Part shown: in pieces, positions 35,626 through 44,868 of the stretch | How positions within the stretch are numbered: position 1 is the stretch's first letter | Layout of the letters: each line of letters opens with the position of its first letter | Source: Pleurocapsa sp. PCC 7319 | GTDB lineage: Bacteria; Cyanobacteriota; Cyanobacteriia; Cyanobacteriales; Xenococcaceae | Direction: 5' to 3' | Assembly: GCF_000332195.1 (NCBI RefSeq) | Contig: NZ_KB235922.1 | Span: 3,445,322 to 3,509,321, forward strand | Length of the DNA: 64,000 nt | Notes under the pieces: model-generated | Database searches by the model: none | The model's input: only the letters and a program-made list of their open reading frames with translations | What the model was told of the DNA's origin: nothing | Program-made: the position numbers and the translations under genes

Positions 35626-37249
35626 AATTGACGATGCAATCACTAATTTGTCTATGAGTAACAGAGATTTATTCGCTCGTGAAGCCTTAGCCCAGATTCC
35701 CAAAATTTTAACTCTCTTAGACCGAAATCCTCATAGTCCCACCTATGGTTGTTTTGATCGTACTTTTTGGCAATATAAGGTAATTGATTTTCCGGCGGGA
35801 ATGTCTCAGGAGTTTGTTTATCCTTTAGCATTGGCATATCACTGCAACCTGACTGACAATATTTTTTATCAACAACCGATTATTAAAACATGGGTTGAAG
35901 CTGGCATAATCTATGCAGCTCGGAGCAGTCACCCTAATGGTTCCTGTGATGATTATTTTCCCTATGAAAGGGCTGCCGGAGCCGCAGCTTTTTCCTTACT
36001 TGCTTGCATCGAAAGTTATCGTCTTATGGGTTTAAATAACCCTGAAGCCCTGGATTTTTTCCGTAAAAGAGCAGATTGGCTGGCAGAACATCAAGAAAGC
36101 GGACGTTTAACTAATCATCAAGCTTTGATTGTCTTATGTTTAGAGTTACTGGCAAACTTATTACAAACCGATCGCTGGGATATCAGTAAGCAAGAGCGTT
36201 TGGAACAGGTGCTATCCTGGCAAAATCCTGAAGGCTGGTTTATTGAATATGAGGGTTGCGATCCTGGATACCATACTTTAACTATTTCTTGTCTGGCACG
36301 AGTGTATGAACTCAATCCTAGAGTCAGACTCAAACAAGCGATCGCTTCAGGGGTAAGTCTGGCTGCCCAATTTGTGCATCCTGATGGTTCTTATGGGGGA
36401 GAATATACGAGCCGCAATACTTATAACTTTTTTCCCCATGGCTTTGAATTGGTAGGCAAATGGCTACCTGAAGCTCTCAACATTAACGATCGCTTTTTAG
36501 AGGGACTAGCCAATGGTTTAGGTTCCTGTTATGCCGACGATCGCATCATTGGGCATCATACTTGGAATTATCTCCTAGCTTGGCAAGATTTTATCCCTGC
36601 TCGTCCGCCACTAAAACCTCGTCTTCAGGGACGCTTTCACTTCAAGGAAGGTGGCATCCTCATCGAACGGCGCGACAATACAGAATTGTATTTGGCTTTA
36701 AATAAGGGCGGTGTATTTAAAATATTCCGTGATGACAAGTTAGTTGCCTCAGATACCCAATTTTCCCTATTGGTCAAAGATGGCAAAAAACTCAGAAATG
36801 CGGTGGGACATTTAGTTGATGATTATCAAATTCAATTAGAACCAGAGCAAATTGCGATCGCGGGAACTTTGGGTTGGGCAAAACAAAAACAAATGAACTC
36901 TCTCAACCTGATTATCTTACGCTTGGTAATGTTGACTTTAGGAAGATTTTTTCCCAATCTAATTCGTCGTATATTACAAACAATACTGATTACTGGTAAA
37001 AAAGATGCACCATTCAAGTTTACTCGTCACTTCCATTGGCAAGATAATCATTGGCGCGTCAGCGATCGGCTAATGGCAAAGTCTTGGCAGGATGTGGTGC
37101 AGGCAGATATTGGTTGCGATCGCACTTCGATTTATGTAGTAATGAGTCGTACTTTCCAACCAGGACAACTCCAAACTGCTTTAGACTTGAGCGATCGGGT
37201 CAAAGCCCTAAATTCGGAAGAATCTCTGGATTTAACCAGAGATATCTAG
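35615..37249 (+). CDS. Conserved hypothetical protein, probable alpha/alpha-toroid
   Basis: 544 aa, starting at GTG 35615 inside the end of the FG-GAP gene; ATG 35654 is an alternative. Residues of about 40-340 are helical with Trp/His/Gly-rich turns such as 'YHTLTISCLARVYEL', 'HPDGSYGGEYTSRN', 'NFFPHGFELVGKW' and 'GHHTWNYLLAWQDF', suggesting an (alpha/alpha) toroid as in heparinase-, lyase- or terpene-cyclase-like proteins. The remaining ~200 residues look beta-rich. No catalytic motif can be assigned with confidence and no signal peptide is seen. Co-translation with the FG-GAP/UnbV gene implies a joint function. Confidence 0.65.
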   Translation: MLSKIDDAITNLSMSNRDLFAREALAQIPKILTLLDRNPHSPTYGCFDRTFWQYKVIDFPAGMSQEFVYPLALAYHCNLTDNIFYQQPIIKTWVEAGIIYAARSSHPNGSCDDYFPYERAAGAAAFSLLACIESYRLMGLNNPEALDFFRKRADWLAEHQESGRLTNHQALIVLCLELLANLLQTDRWDISKQERLEQVLSWQNPEGWFIEYEGCDPGYHTLTISCLARVYELNPRVRLKQAIASGVSLAAQFVHPDGSYGGEYTSRNTYNFFPHGFELVGKWLPEALNINDRFLEGLANGLGSCYADDRIIGHHTWNYLLAWQDFIPARPPLKPRLQGRFHFKEGGILIERRDNTELYLALNKGGVFKIFRDDKLVASDTQFSLLVKDGKKLRNAVGHLVDDYQIQLEPEQIAIAGTLGWAKQKQMNSLNLIILRLVMLTLGRFFPNLIRRILQTILITGKKDAPFKFTRHFHWQDNHWRVSDRLMAKSWQDVVQADIGCDRTSIYVVMSRTFQPGQLQTALDLSDRVKALNSEESLDLTRDI

Positions 37250-37599
37250 TCTTGACACCTCGATACTAATAATTATTAGTGGCATTAACAATTCATTTTC
37301 TGAGTTGCTTATTGTTGCTAATTTATCTTAAGGATAGCTTTTAATAAATGATCCGACGATATTTTGCCCAAAAATTGCTATATACTGTATATCTGAAATC
37401 ATACTCATCTAATTATGTGTATTAGCAACTGCTCAATACCCATAAATTCTCTACCTCATGAGTCTAAAAAACTCTACCTACTGGCACAAATTGTGGGTTT
37501 TAGAGATGAGCTAGAGATTACCGCCTATTTTATTTTTTAGTTACTTGAAATCAAAGTTTTTAACACACCAGTTAAGTTCTAACAAAATCTATTAATTTC
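37250..37599. other. Intergenic region, nothing recognised
   Basis: AT-rich, 350 bp. A 41-codon frame at about 37415-37540 has no similarity I recognise and no ribosome binding site. No repeat or strong hairpin is seen. Confidence 0.5.
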
Positions 37600-38106
37600 A
37601 TGATTGAGTCTACTACAACTACAAAATTGTTGAATTGGCTAAAATCCAGGTTAATTCATGGTGAAAATGGGATTGTTTTTAATGATGATTTTTCAGAAAC
37701 CTTTGATACTATTCAAAACTTTGTCTCAAGTGTCGATCAAAATCTCCAAACTCCCGTTATTTACTATCAAGCTTTTCCTGAAGAGAGTACAAGGGAATTT
37801 TTAGCTACTTTAACTCACGAGTTGGTTTCTAAACTAGGTAAGGCTACCCTAAACTGCAATCAAACTTTAATCGAAATTATAGAAGCTGCGGCATTAAAAA
37901 TGGTGATTATAGATCAGAGTCAACTTGCACCTCTAGATACTATACAAAGTCTTTTAAATTTTTTTGGTAGTCGTAATATTGCCTTGATTTTAGTCGGTTC
38001 ACATTCCAAAATGGAAACAGCCCAAGTTTTGAGTCTTGCTACTGTTTCTTACTGGGAGCGATTTACGGCAAGCTACAAGCAAGAAAGCTTATCGAACTTT
38101 CGTTAA
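37600..38106 (+). CDS. Hypothetical protein, degenerate AAA/TniB-like
   Basis: 168 aa. The order 'PVIYYQAFPEESTREFLATL', 'LKMVIIDQSQLAPLDTIQSL', 'ALILVGSHSKM' resembles the region from strand 2 to sensor 1 of TniB/AAA-type ATPases, with 'MVIIDQ' at the Walker B position. No Walker A (GxxxxGK[ST]) is present: the corresponding segment is 'GENGIVFNDDFSETFD'. ATP hydrolysis is therefore unlikely. It stands alone, with no transposase nearby. The family resemblance is a weak inference. Confidence 0.5.
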   Translation: MIESTTTTKLLNWLKSRLIHGENGIVFNDDFSETFDTIQNFVSSVDQNLQTPVIYYQAFPEESTREFLATLTHELVSKLGKATLNCNQTLIEIIEAAALKMVIIDQSQLAPLDTIQSLLNFFGSRNIALILVGSHSKMETAQVLSLATVSYWERFTASYKQESLSNFR

Positions 38107-38435
38107 TAGTTCAAGTATTTTTCACGAGTAATGAGTAACGAGCCTCTGACGAGGTAGGCAACAGGCAACAGGGGAAATACTTTGCCTCGCAAAATAAGGT
38201 CAGAAACTACTTATGACGTAGGTTTTAGCCTTTAATGATTCTGTTTAGTTTCTGGAGAGTAATAAGTAATGAGTAATACCTCTACAGTCGCCGAAGACAA
38301 AGGCGCTTAGTTCGCCCTTCGGGTTCACCCCACAACAGATACACATTTAGTCAGAAGTCGAAAATTCAATAAAGACTTATGTTAAAGGAGATGTTATCAA
38401 TGTGAGAGAACTAGCTCAAGGAATAATAAGTCAAT
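38107..38435. other. Intergenic region with degenerate heptamer repeats
   Basis: Contains short GAGTAAY repeats around 38125-38140 and 38258-38277, a TAGGCAA/CAGGCAA pair near 38154-38167, and the palindrome-rich CGCCCTTCGGG near 38310. No gene. The cax ribosome binding site is not obvious. Confidence 0.45.
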
Positions 38436-39527
38436 ATGCTCAATAAAGAAAAACTTTTCTTAGTTTTGTTAGTTTTTATTCCCGTTTCTATTGCCGCTAA
38501 TTTTTGGGAATGGGGAGAAACCACCGTATTTATTACCGCAGCTTTAGGCATTGTCCCCCTGGCAGCATATATGGGTACGGCTACAGAAGAAATCGCCGTT
38601 GTCACAGGTCCCAATATTGGCGGATTACTCAATGCTACCTTTGGTAATGCAACTGAATTGATTCTTGCTTTTATTGCTCTTAAGGCTGGTTTAGTTGGTG
38701 TAGTGAAAGCGACTATTACTGGCTCGATAGTCAGTAACTTGCTATTGGTCATGGGATTTTCAATGTTGCTGGGAGGATTACGTTTTAAGGAGCAGCAGTT
38801 TCAGCCTACTGTTGCCCGTCTTAATGCTTCCACAATGAATCTCGCTGTAATTGCACTTCTTTTGCCCACTGCCGTGGAGTATACATCGTCAGGTATTGAA
38901 GAAATGACGCTACAAAATCTATCGGTAGCTGTAGCGGTAATTTTGATTATGGTTTATATTTTGACGCTACTGTTTTCTATGAAAACTCATTCCTATCTTT
39001 GTGATGTGGGAGATATAGAATCAGGTGAAGGCGGGGAAGATAAACATAAAGTCAATTTAAGTTTTTGGGTATTTATTTTATTACTAGTAACCCTTGCTGT
39101 GGCAATAGAATCAGAATTACTTGTAGGCTCCTTAGAAGTAGCTACTTCTGATTTAGGTTTAAGTGCCTTGTTCACTGGAGTGATCTTACTACCGATTATT
39201 GGGAACGCTGCTGAGCACGCTACTGCGGTTACTGTGGCGATGAAAGATAAGATGGATCTCTCTGTTTCCGTCGCGGTAGGTTCAAGTATGCAAATTGCTC
39301 TCTTCGTTGCGCCAGTACTAGTAATTGCCGGATGGATCATTGGTCAACCGATGGATCTAAATTTTCATCCGTTTGAACTAGTTGCCGTTACAGTTGCTGT
39401 ATTAATTGCCAATTCTATTAGTTCTGATGGAGAATCTAATTGGTTAGAAGGCAGTTTGCTCTTAGCAACTTATGCAGTGCTGGCACTTGCCTTTTTCTTC
39501 CATCCTGTCACAGAAGGGATAATTTAG
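38436..39527 (+). CDS. cax: Ca2+/H+ antiporter, CaCA superfamily (Cax)
   Basis: 363 aa with about 11 membrane helices in two inverted halves. The two diagnostic alpha-repeats are intact: 'NATFGNATELILAFIALKAG' in the first half and 'GNAAEHATAVTVA' in the second. An acidic loop ('GDIESGEGGEDKHK') lies between the halves. Expected to export Ca2+ from the cytoplasm in exchange for protons. Stand-alone gene, convergent with the following regulator gene. Confidence 0.93.
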   Translation: MLNKEKLFLVLLVFIPVSIAANFWEWGETTVFITAALGIVPLAAYMGTATEEIAVVTGPNIGGLLNATFGNATELILAFIALKAGLVGVVKATITGSIVSNLLLVMGFSMLLGGLRFKEQQFQPTVARLNASTMNLAVIALLLPTAVEYTSSGIEEMTLQNLSVAVAVILIMVYILTLLFSMKTHSYLCDVGDIESGEGGEDKHKVNLSFWVFILLLVTLAVAIESELLVGSLEVATSDLGLSALFTGVILLPIIGNAAEHATAVTVAMKDKMDLSVSVAVGSSMQIALFVAPVLVIAGWIIGQPMDLNFHPFELVAVTVAVLIANSISSDGESNWLEGSLLLATYAVLALAFFFHPVTEGII

Positions 39528-39576
39528 ACGATAGACAATATCGTCTCGATAATTCTGATATCTGATAATTGTTACA

Positions 39577-39606
39577 TCGGGGTATAAAGATTAATTTATA
39601 TCCCGA
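39577..39606. terminator. Hairpin between convergent genes
   Basis: TCGGGGTATAAA (39577-39588) pairs with TTTATATCCCGA (39595-39606) over 12 bp with one wobble. It lies between the ends of cax and the convergent REC-EAL gene. There is no long T tract on either strand, so termination is likely but not certain. Confidence 0.5.
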
Positions 39607-39611
39607 CATAA

Positions 39612-41414
39612 TTATGCAATAGGGCTAATCTGTGGTTTAGTTGAGACATTAATCATAGCTAGCTTTTGAAATTCTCTAGCATTTAAAGGACGACTAAATA
39701 TATAACCTTGTATTTCATCGCAATTACTATTTTTGAGAAAATTTAATTCCGCTTCGGATTCAACTCCTTCAGCCACTACTTTTAATCCCAACTCATGTGC
39801 CATGGTAATTATAGTTTTAGTGATCACTGCATTAACTGGATCTTTATCAATATTATGAATAAAACAAGAATCTATTTTTAAAATATCAAAGGGAAATTGT
39901 TGCAAATATCCAAGAGAAGAATAACCTGTACCAAAATCATCTAATACGATTTTAACCTCTAGCTTTTTGAGCAAATTCATTCTTTGAATGTTAGTTTTGA
40001 TATTTTCTACCAAGACTTTTTCGGTTAACTCCAACTCTAAGTATTGAGGTTCTAAAGATGAATTGAATAAAGCTTGAGTTATCTGATGAAATAAATCTGA
40101 TTGTCTAAATTGAGATCCTGACAGATTAATACCAATATTTAAAAAATTTAAACCAAGATTATGCCAGGCTTTAGTTTGTTTACAGGCACGATCTAAAATC
40201 CATTCTCCTATAGGTCGAATTAAACCACTTTCTTCTGCTAAAGGAATAAATTTGCCTGCACCAATTCTGCCCATAACAGGATGATTCCAACGTATCAATG
40301 CTTCTGCACCGACAATTTTATTAGTTTTGAGATTAACTTTTGGTTGATAATATAATTCAAACTCTTCACGTTCTAGAGCATGATGTAATTCCGCTTCCAT
40401 GGTCAAACTTTCAGCAGCTCTAGACGGTTTAATATTAAAGGCATATGTAAATAATTGGGAGCGATTTCCTCCTTGTGAGCGCGCATACTCGATCGCTTTT
40501 TCACCTTGCTGTAATAGTTCTTCAATATCCTTACCATCAGATGGATAAAAAGAAATACCAATATTAGTCGAGAGAAATATTTCGCGATTGTTAATCAGGA
40601 ATGGTTCTCTAAGCCGATTTAAGATTTCTTGTCCATAATTGCTGGCTGTTAATTGCTTGTCTAAAGGAATCATCACGACAAAGTGATCTTCCTTTAGATA
40701 GACAGTAATACCCTGAAACTCTAAATCATTGACATAGTCGGTTATACGTTTAGCTATCTCTTTAACTAAACTATCTTGCTGCTCTTTAGTTAAGAAAGCA
40801 CTAACTTTTTGAAACCGATCTAAGCTAATATTAAGAACTGCTATTAATTTTAGCTCCGGTTTTTCACTGTTGTCTTCTACTGAGCTATTCTTACTATTGA
40901 TCGAGGAAACTAAGTAATCAAATAAATCTCGTAAAAAAAGTTTGTTTGGGAGATTGGTGAGGTTATTTTTATATATGTCATCAAACTGTGAAGAATATTC
41001 ATTAACAGTATCTTGTAAAGACTGTTGAATTGATGACTGCTCTTGATGTTTACTCAAAATCATCTTAATGTTGGCATGCAGTTCTTGATCCCTAAAAGGT
41101 TTGATGAGATAACCATAACATCCCACTTGAGATGCTCTCTCTAGGGTTTGCTCATTAGCGTAAGCCGTCAGGAAAATAACAGGAATATCTGCTATAGATT
41201 TAATTCTGCTAGCTGTTTCAATACCATCTATATTTCCTTTGATGGCAATATCCATCAAAATGAGATCTGGTTTTGTGGTTTTAACAAAGTCAATTGCAGC
41301 TTGTCCTGAGGAAACAATTTTAGAGATAGTGTATCCTAATCTTTGGAGTTTTTTAGCTGTGTTTCGGGCAATTATCAACTCGTCTTCCACGATCAAGATA
41401 TTGATTTTATCCAT
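39612..41414 (-). CDS. Response regulator with REC, degenerate GGDEF and EAL
   Basis: 600 aa. REC (1-120, 'KPDLILMDIAIKG'), a linker, a GGDEF-fold domain (about 145-320) in which the signature is 'KEDHF' instead of GGDEF, and a full EAL domain (about 340-585) with 'EALIRWNHP', 'ELTEKVL', 'DDFGTGYSSLGYL' and 'VAEGVESE'. Expected to be a c-di-GMP phosphodiesterase controlled by phosphorylation, with the dead GGDEF perhaps binding GTP as an allosteric site. No partner kinase is adjacent. Confidence 0.9.
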   Translation of the reverse strand: MDKINILIVEDELIIARNTAKKLQRLGYTISKIVSSGQAAIDFVKTTKPDLILMDIAIKGNIDGIETASRIKSIADIPVIFLTAYANEQTLERASQVGCYGYLIKPFRDQELHANIKMILSKHQEQSSIQQSLQDTVNEYSSQFDDIYKNNLTNLPNKLFLRDLFDYLVSSINSKNSSVEDNSEKPELKLIAVLNISLDRFQKVSAFLTKEQQDSLVKEIAKRITDYVNDLEFQGITVYLKEDHFVVMIPLDKQLTASNYGQEILNRLREPFLINNREIFLSTNIGISFYPSDGKDIEELLQQGEKAIEYARSQGGNRSQLFTYAFNIKPSRAAESLTMEAELHHALEREEFELYYQPKVNLKTNKIVGAEALIRWNHPVMGRIGAGKFIPLAEESGLIRPIGEWILDRACKQTKAWHNLGLNFLNIGINLSGSQFRQSDLFHQITQALFNSSLEPQYLELELTEKVLVENIKTNIQRMNLLKKLEVKIVLDDFGTGYSSLGYLQQFPFDILKIDSCFIHNIDKDPVNAVITKTIITMAHELGLKVVAEGVESEAELNFLKNSNCDEIQGYIFSRPLNAREFQKLAMINVSTKPQISPIA

Positions 41415-41818
41415 AACAATTTACAGTATTTTAATTGTAAGATTTCTGATCTAAGATATTTATCAGTCAGACTTGGCAATCAACAGAAGCGAAATATATT
41501 TAATTAATAGTTAAATTAATAGTGCCTACTGTTCATCGGTAACAAAACATATTTTTTGATGTTTAGGTTCTTAAAATAGCAATAAAAATCAAGATTGTAA
41601 ATCAATATTTTTTCTATCGTAGAATTGCTTATAATAAGTGGTTGTTTCGAATTTATTGTTTTTTCAAATACATACTTCAGATTACCAACACTTTTGTAAA
41701 TCAACAAAATGTGTTATAGATTACAGCAAAAACACATAAAAAAATCGCAGAATAAATCAATTAAACACTACTAACTTTACACTTTGAAATAATACAGGTT
41801 TTAAAACTTCAGCCTCAT
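41415..41818. other. AT-rich intergenic region, nothing recognised
   Basis: 404 bp. A 63-codon minus-strand frame at 41516-41707 has low-complexity AT-driven composition and no similarity I recognise. No repeats or terminator are seen. Confidence 0.5.
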
Positions 41819-43060
41819 TTATTTTATTGCTTTCATTTGAGGAATTAACTGTTTCAAATAACTTAAAATTCCTAAACCGACTAATGTCGAGGCAGCACAC
41901 AGTAGCCAAAAATAGTTAGTATATTCGGGATGATCTAAAGCCCAGCCTCCAAGAGGTGGTCCCACAAAGTAGCCAATTGCCCAACATTGAGAATTAATCG
42001 AGAAATATACTCCTCGCAATGATGTGGGGGCTAAATCTGCCACTAAGCCCGAAGCAACAGGAGTATAAGTAACCATCCCCAAAGACATCAAACCCAAAGT
42101 TAGAACTGCCCAAATTAATGTTTTATCAGGCATAGTTCCTGTCAGCCAGACTAAGATAAAGGCAATTCCCCACAACACCAAAGACAAGCTCAACGCCGTA
42201 ATGCGACTAAAACGATTTAAAATCCAGGCTATAGGTAACTGACAAATGGCAGCAAAGGCTATATGCCAAGTAAATAGAGCGCTGATAACCCGTTCTGAAA
42301 ATCCTACTCCTGTGTTGGCTAACTGAACATAGTTTTTGAAATATAGAGGAAGAGTACTTTGTACTTGAGAAAGATAAATAGTAAATAATATACTTACCGC
42401 CACAAAAACCATCAAGGCGCGATCGCGTAATGCCAAAGACCAACCGTTAATACTACTTGACTCTGATTGTTGCCCTTGAAATTGATAAGTTTCGGCGATC
42501 GCAAAATAGATTACTGCAAAAAAAACAGCAAAAGAAATTCCGTCAATGACAAACAAGGCTCGATAATTGCCTGAATTAGCGATTAATGCTCCACCTAAAA
42601 CTACTCCTAAACTTAAACCTAAGCTATCAGCTAATCGAGTAACGGCAAAAGCTTCATTGCGTTGTTCTGGAGTTGTTAAATCAATAATTGCCGCTTCTGT
42701 TGCCGGCCAATAGATACCAATGCCAAAACCCATCAGTAAATTACCCACAATCAAGCTGGGAAAATTCGCTGTGAGGGCCAATACCACATCTGCCAATACA
42801 GACACAGCAGCAGCAGCTAAGAGAGTTTTTCTTCGTCCCCAACGAGGGGAGTCTGCCCATTGTCCCCCCAGAAATCGTCCTGCTACACCCGAAACAGAAC
42901 CACTCCCTAAAGCTACCCCCACCAAGGTAGAAGATAATCCTACTTGATTGACAAAAAAAATAGGCGCATAAAACAGGGTAAAACCAGTACCAATTTCTGA
43001 TAAAAGTCTACCTGCTGCCAGAATCCAAACCTTGAAGCTGAAATTTAGTATGGTAGACAT
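41819..43060 (-). CDS. Major facilitator superfamily transporter
   Basis: 413 aa with 12 predicted membrane helices. The MFS loop 2-3 motif is present as 'RFLGGQWADSPRWGRRKTLL', and a TCR/YbjJ-like drug-efflux pattern appears in helices 4-5 ('RLADSLGLSLGVVLGG'). The substrate is unknown. It starts 12 bp after the ispD stop on the same strand, so the two are probably one transcript, although no functional link is evident. Confidence 0.87.
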   Translation of the reverse strand: MSTILNFSFKVWILAAGRLLSEIGTGFTLFYAPIFFVNQVGLSSTLVGVALGSGSVSGVAGRFLGGQWADSPRWGRRKTLLAAAAVSVLADVVLALTANFPSLIVGNLLMGFGIGIYWPATEAAIIDLTTPEQRNEAFAVTRLADSLGLSLGVVLGGALIANSGNYRALFVIDGISFAVFFAVIYFAIAETYQFQGQQSESSSINGWSLALRDRALMVFVAVSILFTIYLSQVQSTLPLYFKNYVQLANTGVGFSERVISALFTWHIAFAAICQLPIAWILNRFSRITALSLSLVLWGIAFILVWLTGTMPDKTLIWAVLTLGLMSLGMVTYTPVASGLVADLAPTSLRGVYFSINSQCWAIGYFVGPPLGGWALDHPEYTNYFWLLCAASTLVGLGILSYLKQLIPQMKAIK

Positions 43061-43072
43061 TAATCAATTAGG

Positions 43073-43780
43073 TTAATCACTTCTTTGACGTAAAATAAAT
43101 TCGGCGATCGCCAAATCCACGGGAGTCGTTACTTTTAAGTTTGTTTCTTCACCCTGAACAATTTTTACGGGTAGTTGGCACTTTTCCAATAAAGCTGCAT
43201 CATCAGTGACAGACCAACCCAATTCTTTTCCCTGGGCATGACAACGCTTTAAAAGCTGTACTTCAAATCCTTGAGGAGTTTGTGCTGCCCATAAATTGCT
43301 GCGATCTGGGGTGTCAATAATAATTTCTTGATCGTTGACTATCTTAATTGTATCTTTGACAGGTATAGCAGCAATTAAACCCTGACAAGTTTCCAGTGCT
43401 GTAGTGCAGCGATCAAATAATTTAGGAGTTGCCAAACATCTTGCTCCATCATGGATTAAAACTCTCTCAGCCCTATCTGGCAGAGCCTGTAAGCCATTGT
43501 ATACAGATTCTTGACGGGTATCACCTCCGACAATTAACTCCACCGATTTAGTCAAATTGAGCTGGCTGAGGATATGTTGAAAATCGGCGAAATCTCTCGG
43601 CTGTCCAATAATGCCAATCCATTCGATACTTGGGGAGTTTTCCGCAGCAAGTAAAGTCCAGGCTAAAAGTGGTTTTCCTAATAATTCCAATAAAAGTTTA
43701 TTACGTTGGCGTAGCCCTCGCGTAGCGAACTCGCTACCCATGCGACGACCCATGCCTGCCGCAGGTATAAGTAAGTGCAT
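43073..43780 (-). CDS. ispD: 2-C-methyl-D-erythritol 4-phosphate cytidylyltransferase (IspD)
   Basis: 235 aa. It activates MEP with CTP in the non-mevalonate isoprenoid pathway. Motifs: the N-terminal 'IPAAGMGRRMG' CTP loop, 'GGDTRQESVYNGL', 'VLIHDGARCL', 'AIPVKDTIK', 'QTPQGF' and 'VTDDAALLE', all typical. Unusual: about eight extra residues ('EFATRGLRQ') sit between 'RRMGS' and 'RNKLLL', separating the two parts of the CTP-binding signature. The DNA there (43705-43738) is a palindromic small repeat. The reading frame is kept. First gene of a likely ispD-MFS transcript. Confidence 0.93.
   Translation of the reverse strand: MHLLIPAAGMGRRMGSEFATRGLRQRNKLLLELLGKPLLAWTLLAAENSPSIEWIGIIGQPRDFADFQHILSQLNLTKSVELIVGGDTRQESVYNGLQALPDRAERVLIHDGARCLATPKLFDRCTTALETCQGLIAAIPVKDTIKIVNDQEIIIDTPDRSNLWAAQTPQGFEVQLLKRCHAQGKELGWSVTDDAALLEKCQLPVKIVQGEETNLKVTTPVDLAIAEFILRQRSD
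43705..43738. repeat. Small palindromic repeat inserted in frame in ispD
   Basis: Contains the inverted repeat GTAGCGA (43722-43728) / TCGCTAC (43731-43737) next to GGCGTAGCCC. This GCGTAGC-rich type is characteristic of small dispersed repeats in cyanobacterial genomes. It coincides with the extra residues between the Arg and Lys of the IspD nucleotide-binding loop. Confidence 0.6.
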
Positions 43781-43883
43781 TTACGACGTTTTCCTAAAAA
43801 TTAAAACTGTTTAGCTCTATCATCTACTAAAATTGTCCTCAGATAAAAATAAGGACTATATCTAAATATCTACTTCATTAAGG

Positions 43884-44831
43884 ATGCGTATACTAGCTCT
43901 CGTTCCTGGCGGAATTGGCGATCAACTTCTCTTTTTCCCAACTCTCGAAACCCTAAAAAATCAATATCCCCAAGCTGCAATTGATGTTCTAGTAGAACCT
44001 AGAGCAAAAAAAGCTTACCGAGTCTGCAAAAATGTAGATGAAGTCCTGGTGTTTGATTTCCAAGACCAGAATAGTCTCGCTGATTATCTTAATCTTTTAG
44101 GGATTGTGCGCGATTGCGAATATGATGCTGTAATTAGTCTTCCAACTTCTTGGCGCATCAAATTATTACTGTGGCTCAATGGTATACCTACCAGGGTAGG
44201 TTATCAGGATGACTTTGCTTTATTTCTGTCTAACTCTGTTGTCCGTAAACCAGAACAATATCGAGCAGAAATGTATCACGATCTGGTAACAGGATTGGAT
44301 ATTAAAGCGACTTGTCCGCCCATCACTATTAATGTACCTACAGAAGACATTAATTGGGCAGAAGCAGAGCAACATCGTTTAGAAATTAAAGATAGTGGCT
44401 ATATTATTCTCTGTGATGACCAATCTGTTGCAACTGAGATTAGTAATTATCCGCTCAAAAGTTGGCAACAAATCGTCGAGAATATCGAGCAACGACAAAC
44501 AGGATTATCCATTATCCTGTTGCAAACAGATACCAACCAAGAATGGGTAACGGCAATGATTTCGAATCATAGCAATCTTAAAGCGATCGCTTGTCCTGAT
44601 GTGGGTAAAATGGCAGCTATAGTTGCTGGAGCTAACTTAATTTTGTGTAATAATAGTGCCCCGCTGCAGTTAGCAGTAGCAGCCAATATCTACAGTATCG
44701 CTTTATTAACTTCTCAAGAGAGCAAGATGATCCTGGCACAAAATGAAAATTGTGTAGGTATTCAATCGACAACGGAAAAACTTGCTGATATTAAGCCAGA
44801 AACAATTGTGCAACAACTATGGCAAGGTTAG
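43884..44831 (+). CDS. Glycosyltransferase family 9 (heptosyltransferase-like)
   Basis: 315 aa. Typical GT9 start 'MRILALVPGGIGDQLLFFPT', then 'YDAVISLPTSWRIKLLLWL' and the C-terminal donor-site segment 'ANLILCNNSAPLQLAVA', which replaces the usual D-[ST]-G-P-x-H. The loss of the Asp and His of that motif is unusual and may reflect a different donor. A role in LPS or glycan assembly is expected from the family. Divergent from ispD. Confidence 0.85.
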   Translation: MRILALVPGGIGDQLLFFPTLETLKNQYPQAAIDVLVEPRAKKAYRVCKNVDEVLVFDFQDQNSLADYLNLLGIVRDCEYDAVISLPTSWRIKLLLWLNGIPTRVGYQDDFALFLSNSVVRKPEQYRAEMYHDLVTGLDIKATCPPITINVPTEDINWAEAEQHRLEIKDSGYIILCDDQSVATEISNYPLKSWQQIVENIEQRQTGLSIILLQTDTNQEWVTAMISNHSNLKAIACPDVGKMAAIVAGANLILCNNSAPLQLAVAANIYSIALLTSQESKMILAQNENCVGIQSTTEKLADIKPETIVQQLWQG

Positions 44832-44868
44832 AAATTTACCTGTAAACTCGTTAATGATTTGGCCTTAA

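Noticed and set aside
37051-37269. 72-codon frame overlapping the end of the toroid-like gene
   Set aside because: It is an alternative frame of a well-supported gene, with no start signal.
41516-41707. 63-codon minus-strand frame in an AT-rich gap
   Set aside because: Lys/Asn/Tyr/Ile-rich composition expected by chance from AT-rich DNA, and no ribosome binding site or similarity.
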